Source of the DNA: Polytrichum commune
Taxonomy: Eukaryota; Streptophyta; Polytrichopsida; Polytrichales; Polytrichaceae
DNA length: 64,000 nucleotides
Direction: 5' to 3'
Assembly (NCBI GenBank): GCA_950295325.1
Contig: OX485803.1
Coordinates: 46,889,554-46,953,553, forward strand
Every line of letters starts with the position of its first letter. The stretch's first letter is position 1. The notes beneath the pieces were generated by a model. It saw nothing but the letters and a program-made list of their open reading frames with translations, was not told the DNA's origin and ran no database searches. Shown piece by piece: positions 12,055-23,868 of this stretch. Made by a program: the position numbers and the translations under genes.

Positions 12055-14093
12055 GATTATCAAATAAATAAAAAACCAAAGTTGAACAAAAGAAACGTGA
12101 TAATAAGAGAACAAAAAGAACAAGATTTAGGGAAGAGGGGAATAACATAGCAGTAGAACAAAAAAGATGTAGATGACGATACCCTATAGTTGTGATACCC
12201 TTATATATATATATGATATGATATTGGATATTATGATATGCTATTTCCACACTTACTACATACACGTTCAAACAAGAGATCTTTCAACAAGAAAAGGGGT
12301 GATAAAACCCAAAATATTGAACCCTACACTACATGTAGACCATACATAGCACTCTTGTCATACTATGCCACCTTCCTTTTTGAATTTAGTGCACTAAACC
12401 CTAAAGCTTAGTACCGATGGTGTAGATGAAAATTGTGGGAGTGGATGACAACTGTCATGTGGTTGCAAATATTGTGTATGGATGAAAACTGTGTGGGTAG
12501 ACGAAAACCATGGATGCAAATTGAAGCAATTGGTGGATGAAACCTCTCATCTAGGGTTGCCATGTAGGCTAACCTTAGTGCCATGGTGGCATCAATACTT
12601 TCCTCAGCAGCTTTTGACCCCTTGCCTCAGTGGCATCTTAATCCCAACATAAACGTAAACTTGTCAGTTGTGCATCCCCTTCAAGAAGATTTGGGCAAAC
12701 CAATCCATACATTGGTTCCTTGTTGGATGCCTAAACCCTTGCCTTCAAGGAACCAGTGTACGGGTTGGTTCGCCCCAACCCTTCACAATGGCCTGGACTC
12801 AAATGTTGCACAACTCCTTGGTTGCCAAAATATACCAGATGGGGGCAATTGGAAAAACACCTTAATTAATGGTCCTTTAATTTTCACTTTGCTACACAAG
12901 TTGTGAACATGCTCTGAGGCACTTGAAATTTGTGGCAACCGTCTTCATGGCCACTTCGCACACGAAATGATCATCAAACTTCAAGAAATTTTGATAAATA
13001 TATGCAATAAGATTATAGTCCAAAATTTCAAGATTTTATTGAATAGATGTATACTTTGAGGTAAGAAAAAGAGTCTATAAAAAAATTAACAATATTCAAT
13101 CAAAATAATTTGAAGCTACTTTATATAGTATTGTATCAATAAAGGGAAAGGTTAGTTCATTTGTGACATTACAAATCTCTTATGAACAACCATCTTTTCA
13201 TATTGGGATGGGATCATCACCGTCAGGGTTGAGATTTGCACCTGTCACAACCCATTCGACAACATGTCATTGTCATAGGCCCCACCTGACCTGTCAAAAG
13301 ACAGATGGCCAAGACCTTCAACCCATCACTTCACAAATCACTCCCAAAATACCCATCAATCAACATATGAAGTTTTAGAATACCTATCACCTTTCATCTC
13401 ATCTAGACTCCAAAACTGTTATTGTTTGCCAAGTCCCAATTGCCTCAGGGAACTCGTTGCTCTATCACTCATAACATGGAAGAAGCTTTGAGAAGCTTAG
13501 GGAAGTTACAACTTGGGATGCGAGGATCAGTGTGGCAAACTTGCATGGAAGGTGTGTTGGTCGAAGCTTCGAAGGTTTCTAAACTTTATGCATTGCACTA
13601 CTTTTGTAATGGTGAGTGAGTTTTGGACATAATTTCTTGCTAAATCTAGTTGAATTCTCACGTGGTAGGATGTTTTAACTTTTTTTTAACTTTTCTTTTT
13701 TCTTTTTTTCTTTTTTTTGGGGGGGGGGGGGTAGGGTGTAGAGGATTTCTTTGGTATATCACCATGTATGTCCTTTGGCATAATACTCAATATTTAGCTC
13801 TCGTTCTATGGGCCCTCAAAATATAACAATGAGACGCTAAAAAAACTACGTAGGAAAACTAGATTCACACTAAGTTCCCAGCAACCCACTATTATATTAT
13901 GAGGCCACCTTATTGAGTAATAGTATGGGAGGAATCGATTAGCCTCTGGAATTAATAGTGTTGGATTTTCTGGTGTATCATAAGCTAAATCTGCCTAAAT
14001 GCATTGGTTTGAGCTTCGTTTCTTCGGTCATTTGCCTTGTATGTCCTGTTGAGAAAGCAATTAGCTACTGGAGATAATGATGCTTGTTTCTTA
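12055..14093. other. Non-coding stretch with a poly-T/poly-G tract
   Basis: The frames at 12583-12906 and 13163-13378 have no recognisable domain. A homopolymer-rich tract (T-rich, then a run of about 13 G) lies at 13,680-13,733. TA-rich sequence is at 12,200-12,225. Confidence 0.45.
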
Positions 14094-14488
14094 GGGCCGG
14101 TTCACACTATGGCCAAACTTCGAGAGGAGAAGCGTTTGAACCAATGAAAGTGCAAAAATGTCCAAAGTCCATCCTCTCAGCCTTCACACTAGAGGCCGAA
14201 GTCCAAAGGATGTCGCCTCCAAAAGAGCCTAGGTGGCAACACTTTTAGGAAGTTATGGCGCCAAGAGTTCGGCCTCTCGAGCAAAGTTTGGGTCGAGCAA
14301 AATGCTCGACCCAAACTTGCGTCGAGAGGCCGAACCTTTTTTTCATTAAAATATTCCAAATATGATAGAAGGCTTCAAGTGGATTATTTTAATATATTTT
14401 TTCAGCCCAAAGGCTTCTCCACTCGACATAGTTTGGTCCAGAAAAGTGACGCTTCTCCTCTCGACTTGGGCATAGTGTGAACCGGCCC
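14094..14488. mobile_element. 395-bp MITE, Harbinger-like ends
   Basis: GGGCCGGTTCACACTATGGC at 14094 is mirrored by GGGCATAGTGTGAACCGGCC ending at 14488. The flanks are TTA (left) and TCA (right), a TTA duplication with one change. The TIR resembles that of the 7580-8713 element (CACTAYGG core). A second, inner inverted repeat at about 14,268-14,335 (GTTCGGCCTCTCGAGCAAAG / CTTGCGTCGAGAGGCCGAAC) makes a strong central hairpin. Confidence 0.7.
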
Positions 14489-16735
14489 TCAGTGATCTCT
14501 CTCTCTCTCTCATGAATGGGGAGAATTAACTCTTAATTGCAGACGAACTGGTTGAGTTTGAGAAATAATTGGCTGAATTTCAAGACAAGGAAATTACCAA
14601 TCCTTTTAGAGGAATCTATCTATCTATCTATATATATATATATTGCAAGTGATGGTGGTAGAGGTCATTGACAACTACATAATGAAAAGTAATTTGATTG
14701 AATATTGTTTCAATTTGTACTACTTCTTTATGTTGTGGTGACTAAAACTATTTGAATACTAATAAGAGTTTATAAAGCCATCAATTTGAAAAATTAGGTT
14801 TTAAAAAGCATTTTGAAATTTGACCAACCTATCAAAAAACGGATGACGTAAAAATTGGCCATCGCATGAAAGACAAGACCTTTTGTCAAAAATCAATATT
14901 GATCACTATTGACAAGAAAATTTCATGAGGGGCACAATGATATCTAATGTGACTTTCCTAGCACCTTCCTTTTTGATGAATTTGCCTTCAAGAGTCATTC
15001 AAAAGCCCAAAACAAGCCTCTCATGAAAATGAACAAGGAGAACCTACTACTCGTTACAAATGATCCAATTGAGTTTAGAAATAACCGGTCAAGACTTCAA
15101 AAATATTACCGGACATTTTTAGATGAGTCTATAGAATTTATCTCAAAGTAGTAATGAGTAATTGAAAGATCACAACATGTAACCAGTTGGACTTGGAAAT
15201 ACTAAGATTTTGGCCAATTATGCTCAAAAATCTCTATGGCCACTACTCATCAACTTAAGAGTTAAACGAGAAAATCCAAGAACTCGTGGAATGTCTAAGA
15301 TCACGTTCTAGAAGACGCCCCCTTTATTACACTAGAGAGGTTGAGAGCTTGAAGAAAGGGGCTTCTCATTGGCAAGGGAAACAATGAGAATGAGCGTCTT
15401 GATTCCTCTTATTTTGTTCAAGCTCTCAAAATATAGTTGAGCAAGTATAAAATGGTTATGTGAGATGTGAGATGTCAAGGGGGTTATGATAGGTATAAAA
15501 CAAACATAAAGTCATGAAAACTTACAAGTGCTTGAAATCCCATTGCCTTGGGGCCTACAAAGCAAAGCAAGAACTCGAACTTGTGATAGTCTCGATCTCC
15601 AAAGGCAGTATAGGATTTTGATGAAGAGCTTGAAAACAAATATTGAGAGCTTGTGAAAGACATCGATCTCCCATGTGATCCGTCAAGGTGCCATCTGAAC
15701 GTTATTCACTTCATAAGAAGTTCAAGCTCACAAGTTGAAAGTTGAAGTGTAGAATGGTCTTAAGTGAACAAGTGTGAATGTGAGCCTCTTCACCAATGAG
15801 AATTCTTTTATCTTCAACATCTCAAGCTCTTTTGTGTAAATGAGACCTAACCATGGTGCTTTTCAATCTACACTAAATAGGGTCATCAATGTGACTATAA
15901 ATTGACTGGCTTTCCCCAATGTGAACCATGTGAAATACATGAGTATTTTCAACATAGCTATCATGGAATATTTTTCATATTTGATGGATATTATTGGAAT
16001 ATACCCATTATGTTTTCAAATGACAATTTAATATCCCATAATTTCAAAGAATTTTCTATTTCTATTTTGAAACATTAAACTTGGTCATGTCTTTTATCAC
16101 AAACCCATGGCCACCCTTAGATGGAAGTTGGATCATTGGAGGTGGGTGGAGAGGGTTCCACCTTCTTAGTTACACCACAAAGTTTGGTAGGGACTATGTT
16201 ATCAACCAAATCTTGAGACAACTTGGACAATGGACAAATGGCAAGGCTATTTCTTGAGGAAATACAAGTTCTATTGCTCACAAGTTTGGAATATGCTCCA
16301 ATTTGGTAAGGATGTTGCCTTTATGTGGTAAATATGTAGAGGGCTTGCATCATGCTGGCTTCCACCTCCAAGCAATGCTTTCTAAACATAAGTGATTCGG
16401 TCAAACACAAGTTATGAGATTGCATTCATGCTAAGAGGGCTTAAAGGTGTACCACTTTTATCATGCATGAACTCTATGGGATAAGGACGGGTAATTACGA
16501 TACCTTCACTTAATAACCATTAAATACCTCACCCTCCTCATGGTCAACAAAAGAAGACTCAAAAACCATTGGCTCCATTGGCTCCCTATATTGCCCAAGG
16601 TTGAATTTGTTGTCCAAATCAACTCATTTAGCTTAGTTAAAGGGATAGGCAACCACTGGGAATAAAACCCAAAACACTATGAATCTAATCCGGACATCTT
16701 GCCAACATAATATCTAACATCATGGTACCCAAATA
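14489..16735. other. Non-coding stretch; (TCTA)n/(TA)n microsatellite
   Basis: A short microsatellite is at about 14,617-14,642. No ORF longer than 60 codons, element terminus or RNA gene was recognised in the rest. Confidence 0.5.
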
Positions 16736-17723
16736 CAGTCAAGACTCTATAAATGTTATAGGTCGGGAGTAGCAATAAAATAACATGTATAGAATTCTGA
16801 CAAGTAACACTTATAGAATTCATACCGATGATTAATAACATTAATAGAAATAACACTTAAAATTTCCAAAAATGAAGAACATAACGTTTTATAAAAAAAA
16901 AAATGAAGTATAGATGATAATACATAATTCAACTAAACTAATTGAAAGAAATAATCTATATAGTAGTAACTTGACGAGATTCTTCCAACTAAACTAACCG
17001 AAAGAAAGAGTCTATAGTAGTATGACAAGAAGCTTTCGAATGATGAGATGAAACTTCCTTCTAGAGTCCTTGAATGCTCTTGATGTGTGATAGGGCATCA
17101 TTTGGTCTTTGTTCAAAGTATTTCTTCAAAGTCTCTAGAGAACGCTCGGCAACACTAAGTCCTACAACTTCTTCTACCACATCAACCATAACCTCATCAA
17201 CATCAATATCAATTTCTTGATGTTTTGAGAATTGCTTATCCAAAAACTCCTCATCGGTAGGTTCATAGGGGTTGTCTAAATCAAACTCCATCTCATAATT
17301 GAGGTATTCATGAGCATTCATCACGTCACCCACCTCACTATCATAGGACAACAACATCAGTTGATGAAGTAAAAAAACAACTTCATCAACCTCTACCAAG
17401 CGCCTAGCTTCCTCTATCTCCCTCTCAATAGATATCGAAAGAACACCCATGTGCCTTCAACAATTTTGAATTATTCGCAAAGAATATGGGATAAATGTGA
17501 TTACATGTTTAAAATGTATGTTCTCAAATATTATTACCTTGATTTTCTCAAAATTAACACTTATAGAGGTGCAATTAACAAAGAAGGGAGAAGAGCATGT
17601 CATGACACTTAGCACATAACACTCACTAGTCTTACCAATTGTGTTTTTGTAGGGGAGTAAAAATTTCTTAACATATATAAAATTATAACGCTTATAGGGG
17701 TAACACTTATAGAGTCTTGAATG
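16736..17723. mobile_element. 988-bp pogo/Tigger-like element, TA target duplication
   Basis: The left end CAGTCAAGACTCTATAAATG and the right end (read inward on the minus strand) CATTCAAGACTCTATAAGTG are inverted copies with two mismatches over 20 bp. TA flanks both sides (16734-16735 and 17724-17725). CAG... ends with a CTCTATAA core and a TA duplication fit the Tc1/mariner-pogo group. The interior holds one acidic ORF but no DDE transposase, so this is a non-autonomous derivative. A related terminus lies at 60,015. Confidence 0.6.
17061..17450 (-). CDS. Acidic hypothetical protein inside the pogo-like element
   Basis: An open frame of 129 codons with a strongly acidic middle (DNPYEPTDEEFLD, DIDVDEVMVDVVEE) and an amphipathic C-terminus (VAERSLETLKKYFEQ). 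Acidic C-terminal tails follow the DDE domain in pogo/jerky-type transposases, so this may be the last part of a transposase whose catalytic part has been deleted. No DDE residues or helix-turn-helix are present. Upstream on the minus strand, 17457-17750 is also open but carries the inverted terminus. I do not recognise a specific family; the assignment rests on its position inside the element. Confidence 0.35.
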   Translation of the reverse strand: MGVLSISIEREIEEARRLVEVDEVVFLLHQLMLLSYDSEVGDVMNAHEYLNYEMEFDLDNPYEPTDEEFLDKQFSKHQEIDIDVDEVMVDVVEEVVGLSVAERSLETLKKYFEQRPNDALSHIKSIQGL

Positions 17724-17912
17724 TACACAAACAACAAAGATACCCCTCATTCTTTTTCTTCTCTTTGTTCCACCCTTTTTTACCTTCTTCTTTCTATGAA
17801 TACCAAATAATGGCCACCTCTAACATGAGGCAACAACACTTTACCCATAGCCCCACGTAGTAAACCCTCCCCAGGTTCACATATGAGCTCGTGGCTATGA
17901 TGAATGTGAAGT

Positions 17913-17913
<1 letters not shown>

Positions 17914-17972
<59 letters not shown>
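17914..17972 (+). repeat. (CT)n microsatellite, about 59 bp
   Basis: Uninterrupted CT dinucleotides. The Arg-Glu run in the overlapping minus-strand frame is only its translation. Confidence 0.95.
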
Positions 17973-17979
<7 letters not shown>

Positions 17980-18019
17980 TTGGAATTGGAAACAAAAATG
18001 TACGTAAGTGGCTCGGCAT

Positions 18020-18383
18020 CCTAATTGGTCATTTGGTGGTATGGGGTGTGTCCTTCGTTCGTGGGTTGTGGTCGGTTGTCGTTGATGAGGTCCAATATTT
18101 ATTACTTTAGGTTGGCGGTTCGAATCCCGGCTGTGAAATCTCCTCTCTACTTGATGGAAAACTTGCCAGGTGGTCAAATGCCTCATGTGCTTTGGCGTTG
18201 GCCTGTCGGCCTTCTGTCTCAAATATGTATATATATATTTGTTACTTTCTTACTCAACCGTGTAACTCGTCCAAGAAACCTCACCTCCCCTCAAAGTGGG
18301 CGCAATTTATTGGTTCTTGATTAATATATGGCGTTGGCTCATTGGCCTTCTGTCTCGTCCAATATAATAATAATAATAATAAT
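18020..18383 (+). mobile_element. tRNA-derived SINE with (ATA)n tail
   Basis: A pol III box B match, GGTTCGAATCC, is at 18116-18126, followed by CGGCTGTGAAATCTCCTCTC, which is shared with the 1.4-kb copy. The body holds a duplicated phrase GGCGTTGGC...GGCCTTCTGTCTC (about 18,195 and 18,332). It ends in an ATA-repeat tail (18,361-18,383), typical of LINE-mobilised SINEs. Box A is plausible near 18,030 but weak. It is not a functional tRNA: no complete cloverleaf could be drawn. Confidence 0.6.
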
Positions 18384-19029
18384 ACAACACACCACTTACA
18401 CTTTCATGACATTCTAGGTGCCAAGAGTTACGAGACAAAGAGACATCAGTGGATGCAACAGTACATTTGACAGGTCCCAACAGCCCAATGCGAGCTTGGT
18501 AAAGGAAGTTGGGGTGACACTTGTCACTCACTGACCCTGGTGAAAACGGAGTCCTGGCTAGCTAGTGAAAGGGAATTAGCCCATCCATAACTTAATGCGT
18601 AAAGCAAAGGAATCAAATCCGTGTGGAAAGTGGTGGTTCCCAACTTAATTCAGCGTCCCGAGTCCCGACTCCCTACTGTATGTATGTGCTGCTCGCCAAA
18701 CTTGTATGTGAGATTTTGTGCCATATATATATATCTCCATGATGGACATGGGAGAAGTGGATTAGGACCGAACAGATGATTCATGACATAATGTGCGCAT
18801 GGGTGTCTGGTCGTGTTTAGCCTTGCTAATTACGGCACCAAACGAACTTAAACTTAATTAGGTGGGCACATCGATAAGCAGGAATGATGAGTGTGGGGAC
18901 TACAGTCTGAACATAACATCCCTGTCTTTTGAATCCCAAGCGCTTAGAATAGACTCCAAGAATATGACATCAATGGCCAAGTCAAAATTGGTTGTGTCTA
19001 TTTCGGTAGACAAGGAAACGGGGGTTCAC
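18384..19029. other. Non-coding stretch, nothing recognised
   Basis: The frame at 18862-19191 runs into the foldback element and is not credible as a gene. No element boundary was seen before 19030. Confidence 0.45.
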
Positions 19030-19036
19030 ATAGCTA

Positions 19037-20325
19037 GGGGGGACGTTAAATACCCCCCCACGAACTTTTCGGACTGTCAGATCCGGGCTGGGGCAGCCGC
19101 CCGTCCAGAAAATCTGGATTTTCTGGACCCGCCCGAAAACTGCTGCCCGCCCGCCCGATTTCGAAAAAAACCATTGTCCTTGCATTCTTGAAGGCCACTT
19201 ACTCACAAATCCCATATTGAGTGCACTACACCTTCAAGGGCCAAAATCCAATATATATGTTCACTTCCAATTGAGTAAATAAGCAATTGACTGGGGTTTC
19301 ATTATCAAAGTGAAACCGTCAATAAAACATGTAATTAACTTAGAAGTCAAAAATATTACAAAATCCTCACTAGCACCGAGGTTATAATTTTTGTGACTCA
19401 CAATTTGAAATTGTCTTTGTCATTCTAAAATGACACTTAAATTTAGTGTGCTGATTTAGTATGTGTATTTTATAATATTTTAGGTAATGCCGTCTATTTT
19501 CACAAGTATTCATACGCATTCATTAATCCCAAATAAATCAGAAACTATGCTTACAAAATTAAGTAAAGCTAATTGATTATAAACTGTACTTACTGTAATT
19601 AATTAATTATTGGAATTAATTCCAGTGAGTTAATTCTAATAATTAATTTCTGGAATCAATTCCAGTGATTTAATTATAATAATTAATATCTGGAATTTAA
19701 TTCTAGTGAATTAATTATAATAATTAATTTCTGGAATCAATTCCAGTGAATTAATTATAATAACTAATTTCTGGAATTTAATTCCAGTGAATTAGTTCTA
19801 ATAATTAAGTCCAATGAATTAATTCTAATAATTGATTAATGAATGCGTATGAATACTTGTGAAAGTAGACGGCATTACCTAAAATATTATAAAATACACA
19901 TACTAAATCAGCACACTAAATTTAAGTGTCATTTTAAAATGACAAAGACAATTTCAAATTGTGAGTCACAAAAATTATAACCTCGGTGCTAGTGAGGGTT
20001 TTGTAATATTTTTGACTTCTAAGTTAATTACATGTTTTATTGACGGTTTCACTTTGATAATGAAACCCCAGTCAATTGCTTATTTACTCAATTGGAAGTG
20101 AACATATATATTGGATTTTGGCCCTTGAAGGTGTAGTGCACTCAATATGGGATTTGTGAGTAAGTGGCCTTCAAGAATGCAAGGACAATGGTTTTTTTCG
20201 AAATCGGGCGGGCGGGCAGCAGTTTTCGGGCGGGTCCAGAGAATCCAGATTTTCTGGACGGGCGGCTGCCCCAGCCCGGATCTGACAGTCCGAAAAGTTC
20301 GTGGGGGGGTATTTAACGTCCCCCC
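19037..20325. mobile_element. Foldback transposon with about 490-bp inverted arms
   Basis: The left arm 19037-19527 and right arm 19836-20325 are reverse complements, starting GGGGGGACGTTAAATACCCC. I counted four mismatches in the parts I compared, so the arms are about 99% identical. ATAGCTAG flanks it (19030-19037 and 20326-20333, sharing one G with the terminus), giving a 7-8 bp target duplication that suggests hAT-like integration. The arms contain GC-rich GGGCGGGCGGGCAG segments and an AT-rich inner part. No transposase is encoded. The two matching 60-77 codon frames in the arms are mirror images and not genes. Confidence 0.85.
19600..19835. repeat. 40-41-bp satellite core of the foldback element
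   Basis: Units begin CTGGAAT at 19650, 19690, 19731 and 19771, with partial units either side. The core CTGGAATCAATTCCAG is itself palindromic and is followed by AT-rich TTAATTATAATAATTAATTT. The loop of a large inverted repeat is therefore filled with small palindromes. Confidence 0.8.
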
Positions 20326-20333
20326 ATAGCTAG

Positions 20334-21124
20334 GCCTCGGAGGACCCTCAATCGGATCTGGTGTAGTAGCTAGCTAGCTCCCTCAATCGGTGAGTGTAAA
20401 TGAAATGTTTCTTATTAATTTGATTTTCGTCCATGGGCCCGGCTGATCTAGAATCTCATGAGTGGATCTCATTAGAGCGGGAACTCAAAAGATTGGACCT
20501 TTAGAATGGGCCTTTTAGACTTTTAGCAAGAGTCGGTTGTCCTCGTTCGTTGGTTTCGTGGGCCGTGCTACAGATTTGGCGCCAAATATTTGAACAATGA
20601 GTTTCTTGTGTGGCATGTGACCTGCCACGAAGAACGAGAAAGAAAGTGTAGTCGAGCACTTTTCTTGGGGGTGTTTGCTAGAAATCCCCCAAACCCTATA
20701 ACACTTCCTCTGATGGCGTAGTTGATTTTTATTTATTTATATATGGTATACGGAACCAACGCCAATGCATAGAAACGAAGGAAGGCACGCCCATCTGGAA
20801 GGGAGGCAAAGCCCTGCAGACGCATCACACTCCCATGTAAAAAGTAATGAAAAAGCCAAGTAACACAAACCCCACCAAGGACAACCCACCACGCCACTCA
20901 ACCAATGACCACCCCACCCCCACCTACCAAAGACAACCCCCAAGCCACCAAGAGACCAAAGCACAAACTATGTACATACGAGTTTCAACTAGCTAAAGTT
21001 TCAACTAACTTCGTGGAAGGCTTTGTTGTGCATTCAACACCACTACACCGTTCCATCATATTAAAGTTGTAGCCAATCATCCATTGATGAAGAGACCCAA
21101 CAACAAATCAAATGATTGTGGTAG
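20334..21124. other. Non-coding stretch, nothing recognised
   Basis: The minus frame at 20737-20964 (75 codons, Trp/Gly-rich) has no recognised domain. No element ends were found. Confidence 0.4.
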
Positions 21125-21517
21125 GGCCCCATTAGCAATTTGGAAAGATTGTGTTGGAACGAACTCCTTTCTACCCTTCAAATCCAAAATTCTTTCATTT
21201 ACCAAGGGGGGCCAAGGTTTTTGTGGACCAACAGGCAACATGGTCAAGCACATAGGATGCTAGGCTTGATAGTCTTCACAATACAAATAATGAAGGGCAA
21301 GACATTATTCACAAATCATGTTTCATCCATGGTCATTTTTTGGGGTCCGATTATGCATGAATCTAGCTAGAATTATGTATAGGCGAGGAAGAGGTTAGAA
21401 AAACGACATTCAAATGGATTGTTTCACATTTTAATGGGGAAGTTGCATATGAATTGAACATGAGATGGGAAAGTCTTTTGAAGGATGGTTTCTTTTTTTT
21501 TCAAGATTAGGCATACC
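21125..21517 (+). pseudogene. LINE endonuclease fragment, 5' part
   Basis: Translation reads WNELLSTLQIQNSFIYQGG then FLWTNRQHGQAHRM, followed after frame changes by NHVSSMVIFWGPIMHES, the end of a LINE apurinic-type endonuclease (consensus ...W.N....ARLDRFY...SDHAPI). The following GEVAYELNMRWESL-like segment belongs to the endonuclease-RT linker. The catalytic S-D-H is degraded. The LINE breaks at 21,522 and resumes at 26,461 with the next linker segment, so the LTR element between was inserted into it. Closely related LINE copies lie at 26.5, 33.4 and 38.4 kb. Confidence 0.65.
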
Positions 21518-22212
21518 TCTATTGAAGTTAGAGGATTAAATCGGATTGAGATTAGAGCATTCGGTGGCTCATAGTTTAAAAAAAACATGATTGGTGGAGG
21601 TATACGAATGAACAAGGTTTGATTAATTCCATATGGTTTGCAGGAAGTGTAAGTTGGGATATCTCATATGCATAATGTGAACCAAAGATGAAGACTGCAA
21701 TAAAAGACAAGGCAATGAATGGAGGTGATCACCTCACTCTAAACATTGCTCATATGCCTTTGTGTATGTGTATATGCTAGTACAATATGACCTTTAATTC
21801 TATCGTGCTTTTATAGGTTATGGGCCCACTCATGCAAGTTGTGAAGTTATAAATTTGATTGCTAGTTAATTAGGGAGTGGATCTTGAATAATTATAGTGT
21901 TTGGAGAAGCATTTTGGGGTGCTTCGTATTGGAGGTGCATTGGTGCACATTTGAAGTATCAGTTGGCATTTGGAACATTGTAGGTGTACAAATGCACATT
22001 TGGAGGTTGTAAGTGTCGATTTGAGTGTTGCCAGTGCTTGATTGCATATATGATGCAGTTGAGTGTTGATTTGAATTGGTTTAGTGTAATAATGCATATT
22101 TGAGGGTATTGAAGGTCATACGAGTGGTTTGAATGTGCAAAAACACATTAAAGTTGAACATGGCTTGATTTGAGTGTTTGTAGTTGCAAAGGCATGTTTG
22201 AGTTGAAGGGGG

Positions 22213-23863
22213 TGTGAGCCCAAATCTGTGCCCACAATTCAAGTAAGGAATTAAAAGTATTAAAAGCTTAAAAATTAGTGATTATGGATTTAGTTGATTG
22301 CAGTGTTGGGGGGAGAGTTTTGGGTTAGACTTAAGTGTAGTTGAATGGGTGAATTGAGTGTTGCAGACGGAATTTGAGTATTCAGAGTTGTAGATTAGAA
22401 TGAGTTGTGGGTTGGGATTAGGATGACTCTGAGTTGAATTGGTTAGGGATGGGTTAGTGTTTGGTTAAGGCCTTGAACTTGGCCGTTTAAGGAAGGTGGG
22501 GGGCTATTGGGATTGCTCTCGGAAATCCAGGGGGATAAGGCACCGAATGGAAGGGGTCCAGGGAAGACGGTTGAGGGGTCTCATTGGGCAGAACAGGGGA
22601 ACAGGAGAAGGCGAAGGAGGAGAGCTGCGGGAAGGCGGACATCCCCGGCCGAGGTGGAAGCACCGCCCCAGCTGCCGAGGGGAATTTCTTTTAAGTTGCC
22701 TCAAGTTGAGCAAGGGGGGAAGACGAGCGAGGAATGGCGGTCTAGGGAGTGTAAGTCAACTCTCATCCTTAGCCTGATCTAGAGATCACCAATAGCTTGA
22801 GGCAGGGATGCAAGGATGCAGGAAACTGAGGAAATGGATGCGCACGGAGGGCGGCCATCGCAATGCAACTACCTCGGAGTCTAATCTCCTGCTGTGGATG
22901 GGAAGGAGAACTCTGAACCCTCAGAACAGGATTCATTCCGTGGCCACGTTGGCGGAGGCCTAAGTTATAATGTAGCTGCGGAAATGCAGTTTCCGAAGGT
23001 CAAAAGGTAGGATCTCAGCTTACAAACATGAAAATCAGGGGTAGTTGAGGAGAGACGGAAGAGGTTGCAGCAGTAAGCGCATCACACACCCAGGCCATCA
23101 CTTTTCATTCACTCGGAAGGGAATTCGGAGATCTGTCGGGGGTCTTGTGGACAGATTTTGACCTTGTGCATTGCGATGCAATCTGCCTGCTGGGCTATGC
23201 TGCCAGGGGTGCCGAATTCGGGAATGTGGGTTTTGTCAGGCTGGGTCGGAAGGGGGAATCCCAAGCAAACCCTCCTTGGGAAGCTGGTTGAAGCTCGAGG
23301 CCATACGGAGATCAGGAAAGGAGGCTAAGAAATGGGATGTGTCTGAGAGAGATCGGGGACCAACAGGGGGGATAGAGGGAAATTCAACCGAAGCAAAGTT
23401 GTGAATCGAGGGCGCTGGCCACTGGGAGGAAGGGAGTCAGTGACTCCGAGCGGTGAGGAACCGTGTAGTTGCAACCAGGGGATGCCGTCTAGTTGGTATA
23501 AGGCAACAAGGGAAGCCAAGTAAGGGGGGGGGGTTTGGATTGATATTTAGTATAGACTAGGGTGGTTGGATTTAAGTGTGTAATGACTAAATGGGGTGGA
23601 GTTAATGTAATGAGGGAAATTAGCCATTAGGGCAGAACCTCTTGTTAGGGAAGCACAAGCAAATGTGGTTTGTTTTATGTGTGTGTAACTCAAGTGTTTG
23701 TGAACACTTGGAATCTTTAATAAAGAAGGTGCTTCCAGTACCTCATCATTCTTAACATTATGGATTAAGTTGTTCACTGCGATCAGTCAGTTAGGAGTTG
23801 TTGGCTGATGATTCCCCACCAGGACTAGGACGCATTGAAGGGTGGGGATGATTCCTGCTCACA
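22213..23863 (+). mobile_element. Solo LTR, 1651 bp, GGGGG target duplication
   Basis: It begins TGTGAGCCCAAATCTGTGCC and ends GATTCCTGCTCACA, so the termini TGTGAGC/GCTCACA are inverted. GGGGG flanks both sides (22208-22212 and 23864-23868). The start is nearly the same as that of the solo LTR at 30558 (TGTGAGCCCAAAATGGTGCC), so both come from one retrotransposon clade. A TTTAATAAAG signal occurs at about 23,717. No second LTR or coding part is nearby, which fits unequal recombination between LTRs. The open frames at 22.5-22.8 and 23.2-23.5 kb lie inside it and have no domain. Confidence 0.75.
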
Positions 23864-23868
23864 GGGGG

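Noticed and set aside
12583-12906. 107-codon ORF as a gene
   Set aside because: No recognised domain and it overlaps a second frame of similar quality; unsupported.
17780-18019. Arg-Glu repeat protein on the minus strand
   Set aside because: The repeat is the translation of a (CT)n microsatellite.
18110-18130. tRNA gene
   Set aside because: Only box B is convincing and no cloverleaf forms; the tail and second copy identify a SINE.
22496-22782. Overlapping Arg/Gly-rich ORFs as genes
   Set aside because: They lie inside a solo LTR, in GC-rich DNA open in several frames.
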